Shown here one piece after another: positions 38,080 to 46,668 of a DNA stretch of 64,000 nt. Under the pieces are notes generated by a model, which ran no database searches, was not told where the DNA came from, and was given only the letters and a program-made list of their open reading frames with translations. The stretch spans positions 1,550,001-1,614,000 of the forward strand of contig NZ_CP089211.1 of NCBI RefSeq assembly GCF_021183825.1, written 5' to 3'. The first letter of the stretch is position 1. The number at the start of each line of letters is the position of its first letter. Both the position numbers and the translations under genes were made by a program. This DNA is from Sinomicrobium kalidii. Its GTDB lineage: Bacteria > Bacteroidota > Bacteroidia > Flavobacteriales > Flavobacteriaceae.

Positions 38080-38093
38080 TGAACGAATATTCA
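38080..38093. promoter_or_regulatory. Possible TetR operator dyad
   Basis: TGAACGAATATTCA has 4-bp matching half-sites (TGAA/TTCA) in the gap between the TetR gene and the SDR gene. TetR regulators often bind short dyads of this size near their own genes. The symmetry is weak, so this is a suggestion only. Confidence 0.3.
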
Positions 38094-38141
38094 GTCTGCA
38101 CCTTGTAATTTTGATCATATTCTAATCAAAAAACAGTAATT

Positions 38142-38897
38142 ATGGCTAAAATTTCGCTTCAGAACAAGGTAACCGTAGTGGCCGGCGGGGCCAAAAATCT
38201 CGGCGGACTCATCAGTAAGTCTTTCGCCAAAGAAGGATCGGACATTCTCATTCACTACAACAGTGATGCCACCAAAGAAGCTGCAGAAGAAACCAAAAAA
38301 GAAGTAGAAGCCCTGGGAAGAAAAGCCATTCTCTTCCAGGCAGACCTCACCAAACCGGACAACGTAACCGAACTTTTCAAAGTGGCCAAAGCGGAATTTG
38401 GCCGTGTAGATATCGCCGTGAACACTGTAGGTATGGTATTGCGCAAGCCCATTGCAGACACCACCGAAGACGAATACGACGCTATGTTTGGCATCAATTC
38501 CAAAGCAGCGTATTTCTTTATCAAGGAAGCCGGGAAAAACCTGGAAAAAGACGGTAAGATCATTACCATTGTTACTTCCCTGCTCGCCGCCTTTACCGAC
38601 GGGTATTCCACTTATGCCGGAGGCAAGGCTCCCGTAGAGCATTTTACCCGTGCTGCAGCCAAGGAATTCGGGCCCAAGGGCATCTCCGTTACTGCTATCG
38701 GCCCCGGCCCCATGGATACTCCGTTCTTTTACGGGCAGGAAACCCCGGAGCGGGTGGAATTCCACAAATCGCAGGCCATGAACGGCTTTCTGACCGTTAT
38801 CGACGATATTGTCCCCATAGTAAAATTCCTGGCTACGGATGGCTGGTGGATCACCGGACAGACCATTTTTGCCAACGGCGGATATACAACGAGATAA
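38142..38897 (+). CDS. SDR-family oxidoreductase
   Basis: This is an NAD(P)-dependent oxidoreductase with an atypical glycine motif. GGAKNLGG (15-22) replaces the classical TGxxxGIG and NTVG replaces NNAG. The catalytic residues Ser146, Tyr158 and Lys162 (YAGGK) are kept. It is 251 residues. The C-terminal WWITGQTIFANGGYTT resembles the end of the fatty-acid or sugar SDRs. It is likely controlled by the upstream TetR protein. The substrate is unknown; a role in handling reactive or foreign compounds would fit a TetR partner but is inference. Confidence 0.88.
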   Translation: MAKISLQNKVTVVAGGAKNLGGLISKSFAKEGSDILIHYNSDATKEAAEETKKEVEALGRKAILFQADLTKPDNVTELFKVAKAEFGRVDIAVNTVGMVLRKPIADTTEDEYDAMFGINSKAAYFFIKEAGKNLEKDGKIITIVTSLLAAFTDGYSTYAGGKAPVEHFTRAAAKEFGPKGISVTAIGPGPMDTPFFYGQETPERVEFHKSQAMNGFLTVIDDIVPIVKFLATDGWWITGQTIFANGGYTTR

Positions 38898-38911
38898 TTA
38901 ATATTTCTAAA

Positions 38912-38940
38912 GACAAGGTGGGCGGTTTGTTCACCTTGTC
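38912..38940 (+). terminator. Hairpin after the SDR gene
   Basis: The arms GACAAGGTG and CACCTTGTC (9 bp, perfect) enclose an 11-base loop and are followed by CATTTTATAG. It lies 14 bases past the SDR stop and probably ends the transcript, although the T-tract is short. Confidence 0.7.
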
Positions 38941-39008
38941 CATTTTATAGCCCTTAAGCCCGGAACCCAAAACCGCGGCGTGTTTAATCACAAAGAATCA
39001 GATGTATT

Positions 39009-39371
39009 ATGACCGCAACAAAAATCATTAATTCCGTTCTTATTCTCATAGCTGTGTCTATGGGCATTAAACAAGGGTGGGCCATGCTCTCAATATCCCG
39101 GCCAATGACAGAGATGTTCGGTAAATGGGGCTTTTCTCCTGCAGGGTTAAGGGGCCTGGGGTTACTGACCATCTGCAGTGCCCTGATGATCTTATTCTCA
39201 AAAACCTTTGTATATGGGAATGTGCTAATGGCATCTACCGTACTTCTCATTATAGGTTTTCACCTTACGGACAGAGATATTAAGGGTGTAGCGATTGAGC
39301 TCCCCTTTTTCCTTATGAATCTGATCATTATATATCTCAAATACCCGCTGCCCTTTAAAAATGTATCGTAA
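39009..39371 (+). CDS. Small four-helix membrane protein
   Basis: This is a 120-residue, very hydrophobic protein with about four membrane helices. The layout and text (GLGLLTICSALMILF) resemble small DoxX-like proteins, but I cannot name the family with confidence. It stands alone after the SDR terminator, with an NTF2-like gene 102 bases further on. The function is unknown. Confidence 0.75.
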   Translation: MTATKIINSVLILIAVSMGIKQGWAMLSISRPMTEMFGKWGFSPAGLRGLGLLTICSALMILFSKTFVYGNVLMASTVLLIIGFHLTDRDIKGVAIELPFFLMNLIIIYLKYPLPFKNVS

Positions 39372-39473
39372 GTAAACATATAATTGTTATTTTATACTAT
39401 GTTTTACGAATCGTGCGAACCGGAGTAGCGCAAACCGGTCCGGACAAAAACGAAAAATCAAATTATACACACT

Positions 39474-39797
39474 ATGGATACGAGTAAACTTACCAATGAA
39501 ACCGTAAAAAAAGCCTTTGAAGCTTTACAAAAAGGAGAGAAAGAAACCTGGTCGTCCTTATTCACTGCCGACGCCGAATTGTACGACGACGGCAGCCCCA
39601 GAGACCTCCGGGCCTTTAACAATAACGCCATAGGCCATGAGCGTTTCACCTCCGTTGACAAGGTCGAAAATGACGGAAAGGACATCTACGGACAGTTCCA
39701 TTCAGACCAGTGGGGTGACTTTAAAGTCTATTTCAAATTTCATATCAATAACGAGGAAAAAATACACCGCCTAGATATCGGACAGGGCATTTATTAA
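39474..39797 (+). CDS. SnoaL/NTF2-like small protein
   Basis: This is a 107-residue protein that looks like an NTF2/SnoaL-type fold. The pattern is NETVKKAFEALQKGEKETWSS, then an acidic LYDDGSPR turn and a beta-rich second half with IYGQFHSDQWGDFKVYF. Such domains are small-molecule-binding folds, some of them enzymes. No catalytic residues can be assigned. It precedes a methyltransferase by 24 bases and may share its transcript. Confidence 0.7.
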   Translation: MDTSKLTNETVKKAFEALQKGEKETWSSLFTADAELYDDGSPRDLRAFNNNAIGHERFTSVDKVENDGKDIYGQFHSDQWGDFKVYFKFHINNEEKIHRLDIGQGIY

Positions 39798-39821
39798 AAT
39801 TTGCCGTATTTTTAGGGTATT

Positions 39822-40334
39822 GTGAAAACAGAAGAGGCCGTTGCACTTATAAAACCCGCGGGTAAAAAACTGAAATCGTCCGGAAACTGGGCCGATCTGG
39901 GGTGCGGAACAGGATTGTTCTCCGCAGCCCTGTCTCATTTCCTGCCGGACGACAGCCTTGTTTATGCCGTAGACAAAACCAATTATTTTCACCGGAATAC
40001 GGAAAAAATAAAATTCGTACAGGCCGACTTTGTAAAAGACACCCTGCCCCTGGACCAACTGGACGGTATCCTGATGGCCAATGCCCTGCATTACGTGCAG
40101 GACCAGCTTACTTTTCTTGAAAAGCTCGGGGACTATACAAAGCCGGAAGCAGGTTTTATCATTATAGAATATGACAAAACGATCCCGGTCCCGGCATGGG
40201 TGCCCTACCCGATCAGTTTTGCCCGGCTCACAGAACTATTTCGTTCCCTCGGGTACCGTTCCGTGGAAAAGATCGGGGAAAAAGCCTCCGTTTACGGTAA
40301 CGACATGCTCTATGCCTCACTTATAGAACCCTGA
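39822..40334 (+). CDS. Class I SAM-dependent methyltransferase
   Basis: This is a small Rossmann-type methyltransferase. The SAM motif I is WADLGCGTGLFSAAL, followed by VYAVDKT (motif II acidic position) and LDGILMANALHYV. The start is a GTG 24 bases after the preceding gene, with no upstream ATG in frame. It is 170 residues, shorter than many relatives because the N-terminal extension is missing. The substrate is unknown. It lies five bases before the ion channel gene, so the two are probably co-transcribed. Confidence 0.88.
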   Translation: MKTEEAVALIKPAGKKLKSSGNWADLGCGTGLFSAALSHFLPDDSLVYAVDKTNYFHRNTEKIKFVQADFVKDTLPLDQLDGILMANALHYVQDQLTFLEKLGDYTKPEAGFIIIEYDKTIPVPAWVPYPISFARLTELFRSLGYRSVEKIGEKASVYGNDMLYASLIEP

Positions 40335-40339
40335 AGTAT

Positions 40340-41017
40340 ATGAAGAAACATTACCTGCACAGCTTTCAAAAAAGAAAATACGAGTTCCTTCTCGTTGCCT
40401 TGTTACTGCACCTTTACATCGGCGTTTTTTTTGCCGACATCGAGTTTTACGCCCATGTGGTATGGCCGGTGAACATGCTGTTGCTCGGCATTTGCAGTTT
40501 AAGTGTCTTTTCCTGTAAAAGCCGGTTGCGATTGTTTATAAGAAATATTCTTTTTGCCCTTGTAGTAGCTGTTCCGGTAGCCACTTCCTTCATAAAGCCA
40601 AGTGCCTGGTTCATGCAGGTGGTCAGCATAAGCCATATTGCATTTTATATTGTCATCTTTTTGGAAATTCTGCGGTATCTGGTGCGACCGGGACACATCA
40701 GTCTCGATATTGTTTCGGCGTCGGCCTGTGGTTACCTGCTGCTCATTGAGATCGGTATTTTCACCATGCAGCTGATCCACTATTCCATCCCCGGCGCATT
40801 CACCGGAATAGACACCCGTAATTTTATCACAACCTATCTGGACCTCGTTTATTTTTGTAATATCACCCTAACGACCATAGGATACGGCGATATCACACCT
40901 GCCAATCATTTTTCCAAGCTGGCCACCGCCATGCTCGGACTGGCCGGACAATTTTATACCGTAGTCCTCATCGGTATTATGATAAGCAAATACACCTCTA
41001 TTCAAAACAGTAAATAA
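40340..41017 (+). CDS. Potassium-channel-like membrane protein
   Basis: This protein has a clear potassium selectivity filter, TTIGYGD (178-184), in a C-terminal two-helix pore domain (about 125-220). About four hydrophobic helices precede it (roughly 14-112), but without the arginine ladder of voltage sensors. It is 225 residues and has no cytoplasmic RCK domain. It lies in a tight run with a bestrophin gene 15 bases downstream and a carbonic anhydrase after that. Ion selectivity is likely potassium (family knowledge). Confidence 0.88.
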   Translation: MKKHYLHSFQKRKYEFLLVALLLHLYIGVFFADIEFYAHVVWPVNMLLLGICSLSVFSCKSRLRLFIRNILFALVVAVPVATSFIKPSAWFMQVVSISHIAFYIVIFLEILRYLVRPGHISLDIVSASACGYLLLIEIGIFTMQLIHYSIPGAFTGIDTRNFITTYLDLVYFCNITLTTIGYGDITPANHFSKLATAMLGLAGQFYTVVLIGIMISKYTSIQNSK

Positions 41018-41032
41018 ACAAACCCGAAAACT

Positions 41033-42037
41033 ATGCATACCGGAAGCCATTACCGACTTAAAGAATTTTTACGCTGGACACGCCATTCCATCTTTTTCCT
41101 GTTTGTCATTGCCCTTATCCCTACATTCTTCTACGAGATTGCGGGATGGAAATGGCTTGGCATCCCCTGGGTACCCATAGCGCTTATAGGTACAGCCGCA
41201 GCGTTTATTGCCGGTTTTAAGAATAATGCCACCTACGATCGTATGTGGGAAGCCCGGAAAATATGGGGAGCCATAATAAACAGCAGCCGCACCTGGGGTA
41301 TCATGGTAAAGGATTATATAAAAGACAATGATCCCGAAACGGAAAAAGAAATTCACCGGAAACTGATCTACCGGCATATAGCCTGGCTCACAGCCCTGCG
41401 TTTTCAACTCCGTGTTCCCAAGGAGTGGGAAAATATCCACACCAGAAAATACAACAGGGAATACCGGAAGAGATATCCCGTCCCCGAATGGGAAACCGAT
41501 CTGGCCGAAGAATTGAAACCTTATTTATCCGAAAGTGACCGGCAATACATACTGGGGAAAAAGAACCGCGCCACACAGCTTATAGCCTTACAGTCACGTT
41601 ATCTCAAAGAACTGAACCAGAATGGCGGCCTCGATACGCTCTGCCTGGTTGAAATGGAAAATGTGCTAAACGATTTCTACGTTTTCCAGGGGCAAGGCGA
41701 ACGTATTAAAAATTTCCCCTATCCGAGACAATTTGCCAGTATAAATTTATTTTTTATCCGCCTGCTGGTATTGATGCTGCCTTTTGGTATGCTCAATGAA
41801 TTTGACAAACTCGGAGATCACTGGGTATGGCTCACCATACCTTTCAGTATGGTCGTGGGTTGGGTGTTCACCTCTCTCGAACAGGTTGGCGAGAGTACCG
41901 AAAACCCTTTTGAAGGCAGTGCCAATGATATCCCTATGGCTGCCCTGAGCCGCACTATCGAAATAGACCTGAGGGACATGCTCGATGAGGAGGATCTCCC
42001 GCCGGCAATACAACCCATTAATAATATTTTAATGTAA
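41033..42037 (+). CDS. Bestrophin-family ion channel
   Basis: This is a bacterial bestrophin (formerly UPF0187), a pentameric channel family whose members pass anions, or cations in Klebsiella. Family text includes FKNNATYDRMWEARKIWGAIINSSRTW and PYPRQFASINLFFIRLLVLMLPFG (split here by residue position about 60 and 230). It is 334 residues. Four hydrophobic helices surround a soluble middle. The beta-carbonic anhydrase gene begins 11 bases downstream. In algae and cyanobacteria bestrophin-like channels have been tied to bicarbonate movement, so the pairing is suggestive. Confidence 0.9.
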   Translation: MHTGSHYRLKEFLRWTRHSIFFLFVIALIPTFFYEIAGWKWLGIPWVPIALIGTAAAFIAGFKNNATYDRMWEARKIWGAIINSSRTWGIMVKDYIKDNDPETEKEIHRKLIYRHIAWLTALRFQLRVPKEWENIHTRKYNREYRKRYPVPEWETDLAEELKPYLSESDRQYILGKKNRATQLIALQSRYLKELNQNGGLDTLCLVEMENVLNDFYVFQGQGERIKNFPYPRQFASINLFFIRLLVLMLPFGMLNEFDKLGDHWVWLTIPFSMVVGWVFTSLEQVGESTENPFEGSANDIPMAALSRTIEIDLRDMLDEEDLPPAIQPINNILM

Positions 42038-42048
42038 GATTTTTAAGC

Positions 42049-42678
42049 ATGGAACTGACAAAAGTATTTGAAAACAACGAAAAATGGATCGCTCAAAAAC
42101 TTGCAGCCGATCCGGATTACTTTAAAAACCTTTCCAGAGGACAGAGTCCCGAAATCCTTTACATCGGGTGCTCTGACAGCAGGGTCACTGCCGAAGACCT
42201 TATGGGCGCTCAACCGGGAGAGGTCTTTGTACACCGGAACATCGCCAATATGGTCATCAGCACGGACCTCAATGTGATGTCTGTACTTAACTATGCCGTA
42301 AATCACCTGAAGGTAAAGCACGTAGTCGTCTGCGGACATTATTTCTGTGGCGGGGTCAAAGCCGCCATGCAGGCCGAAGACCTGGGTATCCTCAACCCCT
42401 GGCTCAGGAATATCAGGGATGTATACCGACTGCACAAAAATGAACTGAACAACATTGCAAATGAAACCGAAAAATACAACCGTCTGGTTGAACTCAATGT
42501 TCAGGAGCAATGCATTAACCTTATTAAAACTGCGGCTGTACAAAAAGCGTACAAGGAAAGGGGACTAAAAGTTCACGGATGGGTATTTGATATCCACAGT
42601 GGTAAACTCATTGACCTGAAGATTGATTTTGATAACTTACTTAAAGACATCATGGAAATATACAACCTTGAAAAATGA
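42049..42678 (+). CDS. Beta-class carbonic anhydrase
   Basis: This enzyme interconverts carbon dioxide and bicarbonate. Zinc ligands are Cys41 in CSDSR (with Asp43 and Arg45), His97 and Cys100 in GHYFCGGV. It is 209 residues. The protein has no signal peptide and should be cytoplasmic. Eleven bases separate it from the upstream bestrophin gene, so the two are very likely made from one message. Confidence 0.95.
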   Translation: MELTKVFENNEKWIAQKLAADPDYFKNLSRGQSPEILYIGCSDSRVTAEDLMGAQPGEVFVHRNIANMVISTDLNVMSVLNYAVNHLKVKHVVVCGHYFCGGVKAAMQAEDLGILNPWLRNIRDVYRLHKNELNNIANETEKYNRLVELNVQEQCINLIKTAAVQKAYKERGLKVHGWVFDIHSGKLIDLKIDFDNLLKDIMEIYNLEK

Positions 42679-42947
42679 AACATACCTACTGTATGCCAAC
42701 AATTTAACACAATACATTTATTATAGAAAATTCCATTCACCCAAAAATATAATTTTTTAATCCGTTAAAAATTACTAACTTCGCTATAAATCATGTGTTC
42801 GTGCACATAATACCTGCCTAAAAACAAAAGAACAGGATTATAATTTTTAACCTAAAGAAATGTGTGTTGAGTTGAGATCAGGTGTGGGAATATCTTGTGC
42901 ATTCCCGCCCTGATCTTTTAAATTTCAGGCACATTAAGCCATCAGAA

Positions 42948-43853
42948 ATGAAACGCAGAAATTTCATAAAAATTGCGGGGACGGGAACGGCGGGGCTGTC
43001 TGCATCCCTCTCTACTCCCCTGCTTGCGGCCTCTTCACGGAAAGACCAGACCACCCCGGTATTAAAAATAGCCCATATTACCGATGTACACATACGCCCG
43101 GAAGAAAATGCCCCGCACCGGTTTAAACAATGCCTGCGGGAAATCCGGGATACGGGAGTGGACTTTTTCCTCAATGGCGGCGATTCGATATATGCAGCAG
43201 ATTACAGTCACGTCACCAGGGAAAGGGTCACCACACAGTGGAAAATCTGGGACCAATGTATTGAGGAAATTGACGGCTATGAGATCCATAGCTGTATCGG
43301 GAATCACGATATATGGTGGGCTGCCCCGGACAAGCAGGACCCCATGTATGGAAAAGATTATGTGGTGCAGCGATTACAAATTCCCAACAGGTTTTACAGT
43401 TTTTCCGAAAAGGGCTGGCATTTTATGATCCTTGACGGCAACAACCCTTCCGTTTCCCTGGATGAAGAACAATTCCGGTGGCTGGAACACGAACTCAACC
43501 GGCTTAACGATAATACGCCGGTATTGCTAATGTCACATTATCCTATACTGGGGGTAACTCCTTTCTGGGAAGGAGGAATGCACTCCGATTACCAAGCCCT
43601 CAAAACGTTGTTCTACAAACATCGTGACAAGGTGAAAATATGCCTCAGCGGACACCAGCACCTGCTGGACAGCGCATCCTACAACGGAATTTCTTATTTT
43701 TGTAACGGTGCCATGAGCGGATTCTGGTGGGAGAAAGGGGATAAAAACTCCGCTGCCGAAGGTTATTGCCAGGAAACCCCGCCGGGATATGCCCTCCTGG
43801 AACTTTATGAAGATGGTACGTTTACCAATACATATATTCCGCATTCCTATTAA
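42948..43853 (+). CDS. Tat-signal metallophosphoesterase
   Basis: This is an exported calcineurin-like phosphoesterase. The chosen start MKRRNFIKIAGTGTAG gives a twin-arginine-type signal (RRNFIK) ending near the ALLAASS region. Metal-binding motifs appear in order: DVHI, GGDSIY, GNHDIW, SHYP and GHQH. It is 301 residues. An open frame continues upstream but adds only a non-signal tail. It overlaps no neighbour; a lipoprotein phosphodiesterase follows at once, and both act outside the cytoplasm. Confidence 0.9.
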   Translation: MKRRNFIKIAGTGTAGLSASLSTPLLAASSRKDQTTPVLKIAHITDVHIRPEENAPHRFKQCLREIRDTGVDFFLNGGDSIYAADYSHVTRERVTTQWKIWDQCIEEIDGYEIHSCIGNHDIWWAAPDKQDPMYGKDYVVQRLQIPNRFYSFSEKGWHFMILDGNNPSVSLDEEQFRWLEHELNRLNDNTPVLLMSHYPILGVTPFWEGGMHSDYQALKTLFYKHRDKVKICLSGHQHLLDSASYNGISYFCNGAMSGFWWEKGDKNSAAEGYCQETPPGYALLELYEDGTFTNTYIPHSY

Positions 43854-43890
43854 TATGAAAGTTCAAACCTCCAATCCGATCCTTAATTTT

Positions 43891-44697
43891 ATGAAATCTC
43901 TTAGCAGTGTTTTAGTATTTACAGGCGTTCTTTTCCTGTTTTTCTCATGTACCGACAGTAAAAAGCCGGCCGAATTCACCCTGATGACCTATAACATCTA
44001 TCACGGGGAGAGCAATTACAACAGGGGAGAAAGTAATTTGAACGGTGTGGCAGAAGTCATTAACCGGTACCAACCCGATTTCGCAGCGCTCCAGGAAGTG
44101 GACAGCATGACCCTTCGTACTGCAGAATTTAACAACGGGGAGAAAAAGAACCTCGTAAAAGAACTCGAAAAACTCACCGGAATGCACGGTGGTTTCGGCA
44201 AAGCCATAGATTACAGTGAGGGCGGATATGGCGAAGGCCTTCTTGCAGAAAAGTCATCTGATTTTAAGGTGATCAACCTCCCCACTCCAAAAGGAGGCGA
44301 GGGAAGGGCCATGATATACACCACTTATGAATATGCTAAAGGCAAAAAGATCACCTTTGCCGCAACACATCTCTGCCATCAGTTTGAAGAGAACCGGATG
44401 GCACAGATCAAGGCCATCAATAATTTTCTCCTGAAGCTGGATCATCCCGCGGTTCTTGCAGGCGACCTTAACTTCAGGGAAGGGTCCGCTCCGTATAAGG
44501 TCCTGGAACCGCACTGGACAGATTCGGCCCTGGAATACGGTTCTCCGGAATTCACCATTCCGGCAGATGCCCCGCGTTCCCGTATCGATTACATCTGGCT
44601 GAGCAAAAATGCCCGCTGGGACATCACCGCCGCGGAAGTCCCCCGGGCCGACCATTCCGACCATTTGCCGGTTGTGATAAAGGTGAAGCTGCATTAA
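43891..44697 (+). CDS. Endonuclease/exonuclease/phosphatase family lipoprotein
   Basis: This is an EEP-fold hydrolase. The chosen ATG MKSLSSVLVFTG gives a lipoprotein signal with Cys20 (FFSC); an ATG 36 bases upstream is the alternative start. Motifs are TYNIYHG, LQEVD, GDLNFREG, RIDYIW and SDHLPV, all catalytic features of the family. The 268-residue protein could cleave phosphodiester or phospholipid head groups; the substrate is not clear. It follows the metallophosphoesterase directly and probably belongs to its transcript. Confidence 0.88.
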   Translation: MKSLSSVLVFTGVLFLFFSCTDSKKPAEFTLMTYNIYHGESNYNRGESNLNGVAEVINRYQPDFAALQEVDSMTLRTAEFNNGEKKNLVKELEKLTGMHGGFGKAIDYSEGGYGEGLLAEKSSDFKVINLPTPKGGEGRAMIYTTYEYAKGKKITFAATHLCHQFEENRMAQIKAINNFLLKLDHPAVLAGDLNFREGSAPYKVLEPHWTDSALEYGSPEFTIPADAPRSRIDYIWLSKNARWDITAAEVPRADHSDHLPVVIKVKLH

Positions 44698-44812
44698 CGT
44701 GAATAATGGATAAGGCTCCCCTCTTGAGGGACGGGGAGTTTGACCAGGCCCAAATTTTGGGTATATCCCCGGCTTTTGTGTTTTTCCTGTGGTTTAGGCT
44801 TTCAAACCCTCC

Positions 44813-44849
44813 GATCCCGATTGTCCCGATAGTTATCGGGATCGGGATC
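44813..44849. repeat. Nested palindromic repeat around CCCGATAGTTATCGGG (copy 2)
   Basis: The core CCCGATAGTTATCGGG occupies 44825-44840. It is framed by GATCCCGAT on the left and ATCGGGATC on the right, giving a longer dyad. The core has the same CCCGAT-n4-ATCGGG design as the element near pdhA. Confidence 0.75.
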
Positions 44850-44851
44850 AC

Positions 44852-44887
44852 CTCCCTTCTCCCGATAGCGATCGGGATGAAGGAAGG
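44852..44887. repeat. Extended hairpin around CCCGATAGCGATCGGG (copy 3)
   Basis: The core is at 44861-44876. Flanking CTCCCTTC and GAAGGAAG extend the pairing outward with one bulge, making a hairpin of about 36 bases. It lies 11 bases after the outer arm of copy 2. Confidence 0.75.
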
Positions 44888-45057
44888 AGCCTGTTAAAAA
44901 TTTCAAACAAGGGTTGTAATTTTGAAATGCTTTTCATCCATAAAGCTTAAACATTATTCACGTTGCATTAATAAATGCCATAAGACGTACGACTTAAGAC
45001 TTTGAAATACTGACTAACAACTGTCGTATATCTTAAGTCAATCAGTCTTAAATCAAA

Positions 45058-45087
45058 AAAAGAGCCGGGCAAATACCCGGGCTCTTT
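45058..45087 (-). terminator. Terminator of the gltBD operon
   Basis: The arms AAAGAGCCGGG and CCCGGGCTCTTT pair with a single bulge and are followed on the minus strand by TTTTTTTGA. It lies 67 bases after the gltD stop and is a strong rho-independent terminator. Confidence 0.9.
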
Positions 45088-45153
45088 CCACTTACACTAA
45101 CACAAATAAAATAGAGGAAAAATAGTTCTCTTCGAAGTTTGTTTATTTCTTGT

Positions 45154-46611
45154 TTATGCAGCAGGCAGGTCGCCCTTTTCCTTTAACGGCAGGGACGACT
45201 TACCCATAAGGAATTTATCCACATGGTGTGCCGCTTCCCGGCCTTCGGATATGGCCCAGACAATCAACGACTGTCCTCTTCGCATATCACCGGCTACAAA
45301 AACGTTCGGTACATTGGTTTGATAATTATTGCCCTTGATGTTGGTTCTCTGATCCAGTTCCAGTCCCAGTTGTTCACCGAGTGTTTTTTCCGGTCCGGTA
45401 AAACCGAGGGCCAGCAAAACGAGTTCGCAGGGCCACTCTTTCTCCGAGCCTTCCACTTCTTTGAGTTGCGGGCGTCCGCCGGGGACTTTAACCCATTCCA
45501 CCTCTACGGTTTTCAGGGCTTTCAGGTTGCCTTTGTCGTCTTTGACAAACTCTTTGGTAGCTATGCTCCAGTTGCGATCACAACCTTCTTCGTGAGATGA
45601 AGTGGATTTAAGGGTGAACGGCCAGAACGGCCAGGGGTTTTCCATAGTCCTTTCTTCAGAAGGCATCGGCATGATCTCAAAATTGGTCACCGACCTGGCC
45701 CCGTGACGGTTGGATGTTCCGATACAGTCTGATCCGGTATCTCCACCGCCAATAACGATTACGTTCTTTCCTTTGGCGTGCAAATCGGCTGTGGGTTCTT
45801 CCAGCCCGTCCACGACTTCATTATTCCTTTTCAGGAACTCCATGGCCTGCACTACGCCTTTGGCATCAGCTCCGGGTACGGGCAATGCCCTTCTCGACGT
45901 AGCCCCGCCACACAACACCACCGCATCGTATGTTTTCAGTTCTTCCACATCGTAATTGACACCTACATGGACTCCTGTTTTAAATTCGATACCTTCCTCT
46001 TCAAGTATCGTCAGCCGTCTGTCTATAATATGTTTTTCCAGTTTAAAATCCGGTATACCGTAGCGGAGCAGGCCTCCTACTTTTTTGTCACGTTCAAAGA
46101 CAGTGACGTTATGCCCGGCCCTGTTCAGTTGCTGTGCAGCGGCCAGTCCGGCCGGTCCGGAGCCTATTACGGCCACTTTTTTTCCGGTGCGTTCCTTAGG
46201 CGGATCGGCTTTTATCCATCCTTCCTTGAACCCGCGCTCCACGATATATTTCTCTATCAATTCTATGGAAACGGGCGGATTAATGATCCCGAGCACACAT
46301 GCCGATTCGCAAGGAGCCGGACAGAGTCTCCCGGTAAATTCCGGAAAATTGTTCGTGGCATGAAGGATATCCAATGCCTTTGCCCAGTGGTTTTTATATA
46401 CGGCATCATTAAAATCGGGGATCAGGTTTCCAAGCGGGCATCCGCTGTGACAAAACGGTATGCCGCAATCCATACATCGTGCTCCCTGCTCGTTCAGTTC
46501 GCTTTCGTTCAAATCTTCGGTGAACTCTTCGTAGTTCTGTACCCGTTTCTTTACTTCTATATAATCTTCTACTTTTCTGTCGTATTCCAAAAAGCCTCTT
46601 AATTTTCCCAT
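45154..46611 (-). CDS. gltD: Glutamate synthase small subunit
   Basis: This subunit passes electrons from NADPH via FAD to the large subunit for glutamate synthesis. The N-terminal iron-sulphur region has Cys46, Cys49, Cys54 and Cys58, then Cys97, Cys101 and Cys105. The FAD motif is [13 protein letters not shown] and the NADPH motif is [11 protein letters not shown]. It is 485 residues. It follows gltB by 57 bases. The sequence has no unusual features. Confidence 0.96.
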   Translation of the reverse strand: MGKLRGFLEYDRKVEDYIEVKKRVQNYEEFTEDLNESELNEQGARCMDCGIPFCHSGCPLGNLIPDFNDAVYKNHWAKALDILHATNNFPEFTGRLCPAPCESACVLGIINPPVSIELIEKYIVERGFKEGWIKADPPKERTGKKVAVIGSGPAGLAAAQQLNRAGHNVTVFERDKKVGGLLRYGIPDFKLEKHIIDRRLTILEEEGIEFKTGVHVGVNYDVEELKTYDAVVLCGGATSRRALPVPGADAKGVVQAMEFLKRNNEVVDGLEEPTADLHAKGKNVIVIGGGDTGSDCIGTSNRHGARSVTNFEIMPMPSEERTMENPWPFWPFTLKSTSSHEEGCDRNWSIATKEFVKDDKGNLKALKTVEVEWVKVPGGRPQLKEVEGSEKEWPCELVLLALGFTGPEKTLGEQLGLELDQRTNIKGNNYQTNVPNVFVAGDMRRGQSLIVWAISEGREAAHHVDKFLMGKSSLPLKEKGDLPAA

Positions 46612-46668
46612 GGTCGTTGTCTTTTATATCGTGCCCTTATATTTTTTCTTCTGCTGACTGAACCTTTA

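Larger units (their letters stand above)
44698..45153. other. Repeat-rich region between the EEP gene and gltD
   Basis: This region contains no gene. It has a short hairpin (CTCCCC / GGGGAG, 44716-44738), two 16-bp palindromes within larger dyads, and the gltD terminator. The remaining 150 bases are AT-rich and look unremarkable. The EEP and gltD genes are convergent, so this is a shared 3' region that has accumulated repeats. Confidence 0.6.

Noticed and set aside
43855..44697. Earlier start for the EEP lipoprotein gene
   Set aside because: The ATG at 43855 adds 12 residues before the signal sequence; the ATG at 43891 gives a clean lipoprotein signal, so it was preferred though the other is possible.
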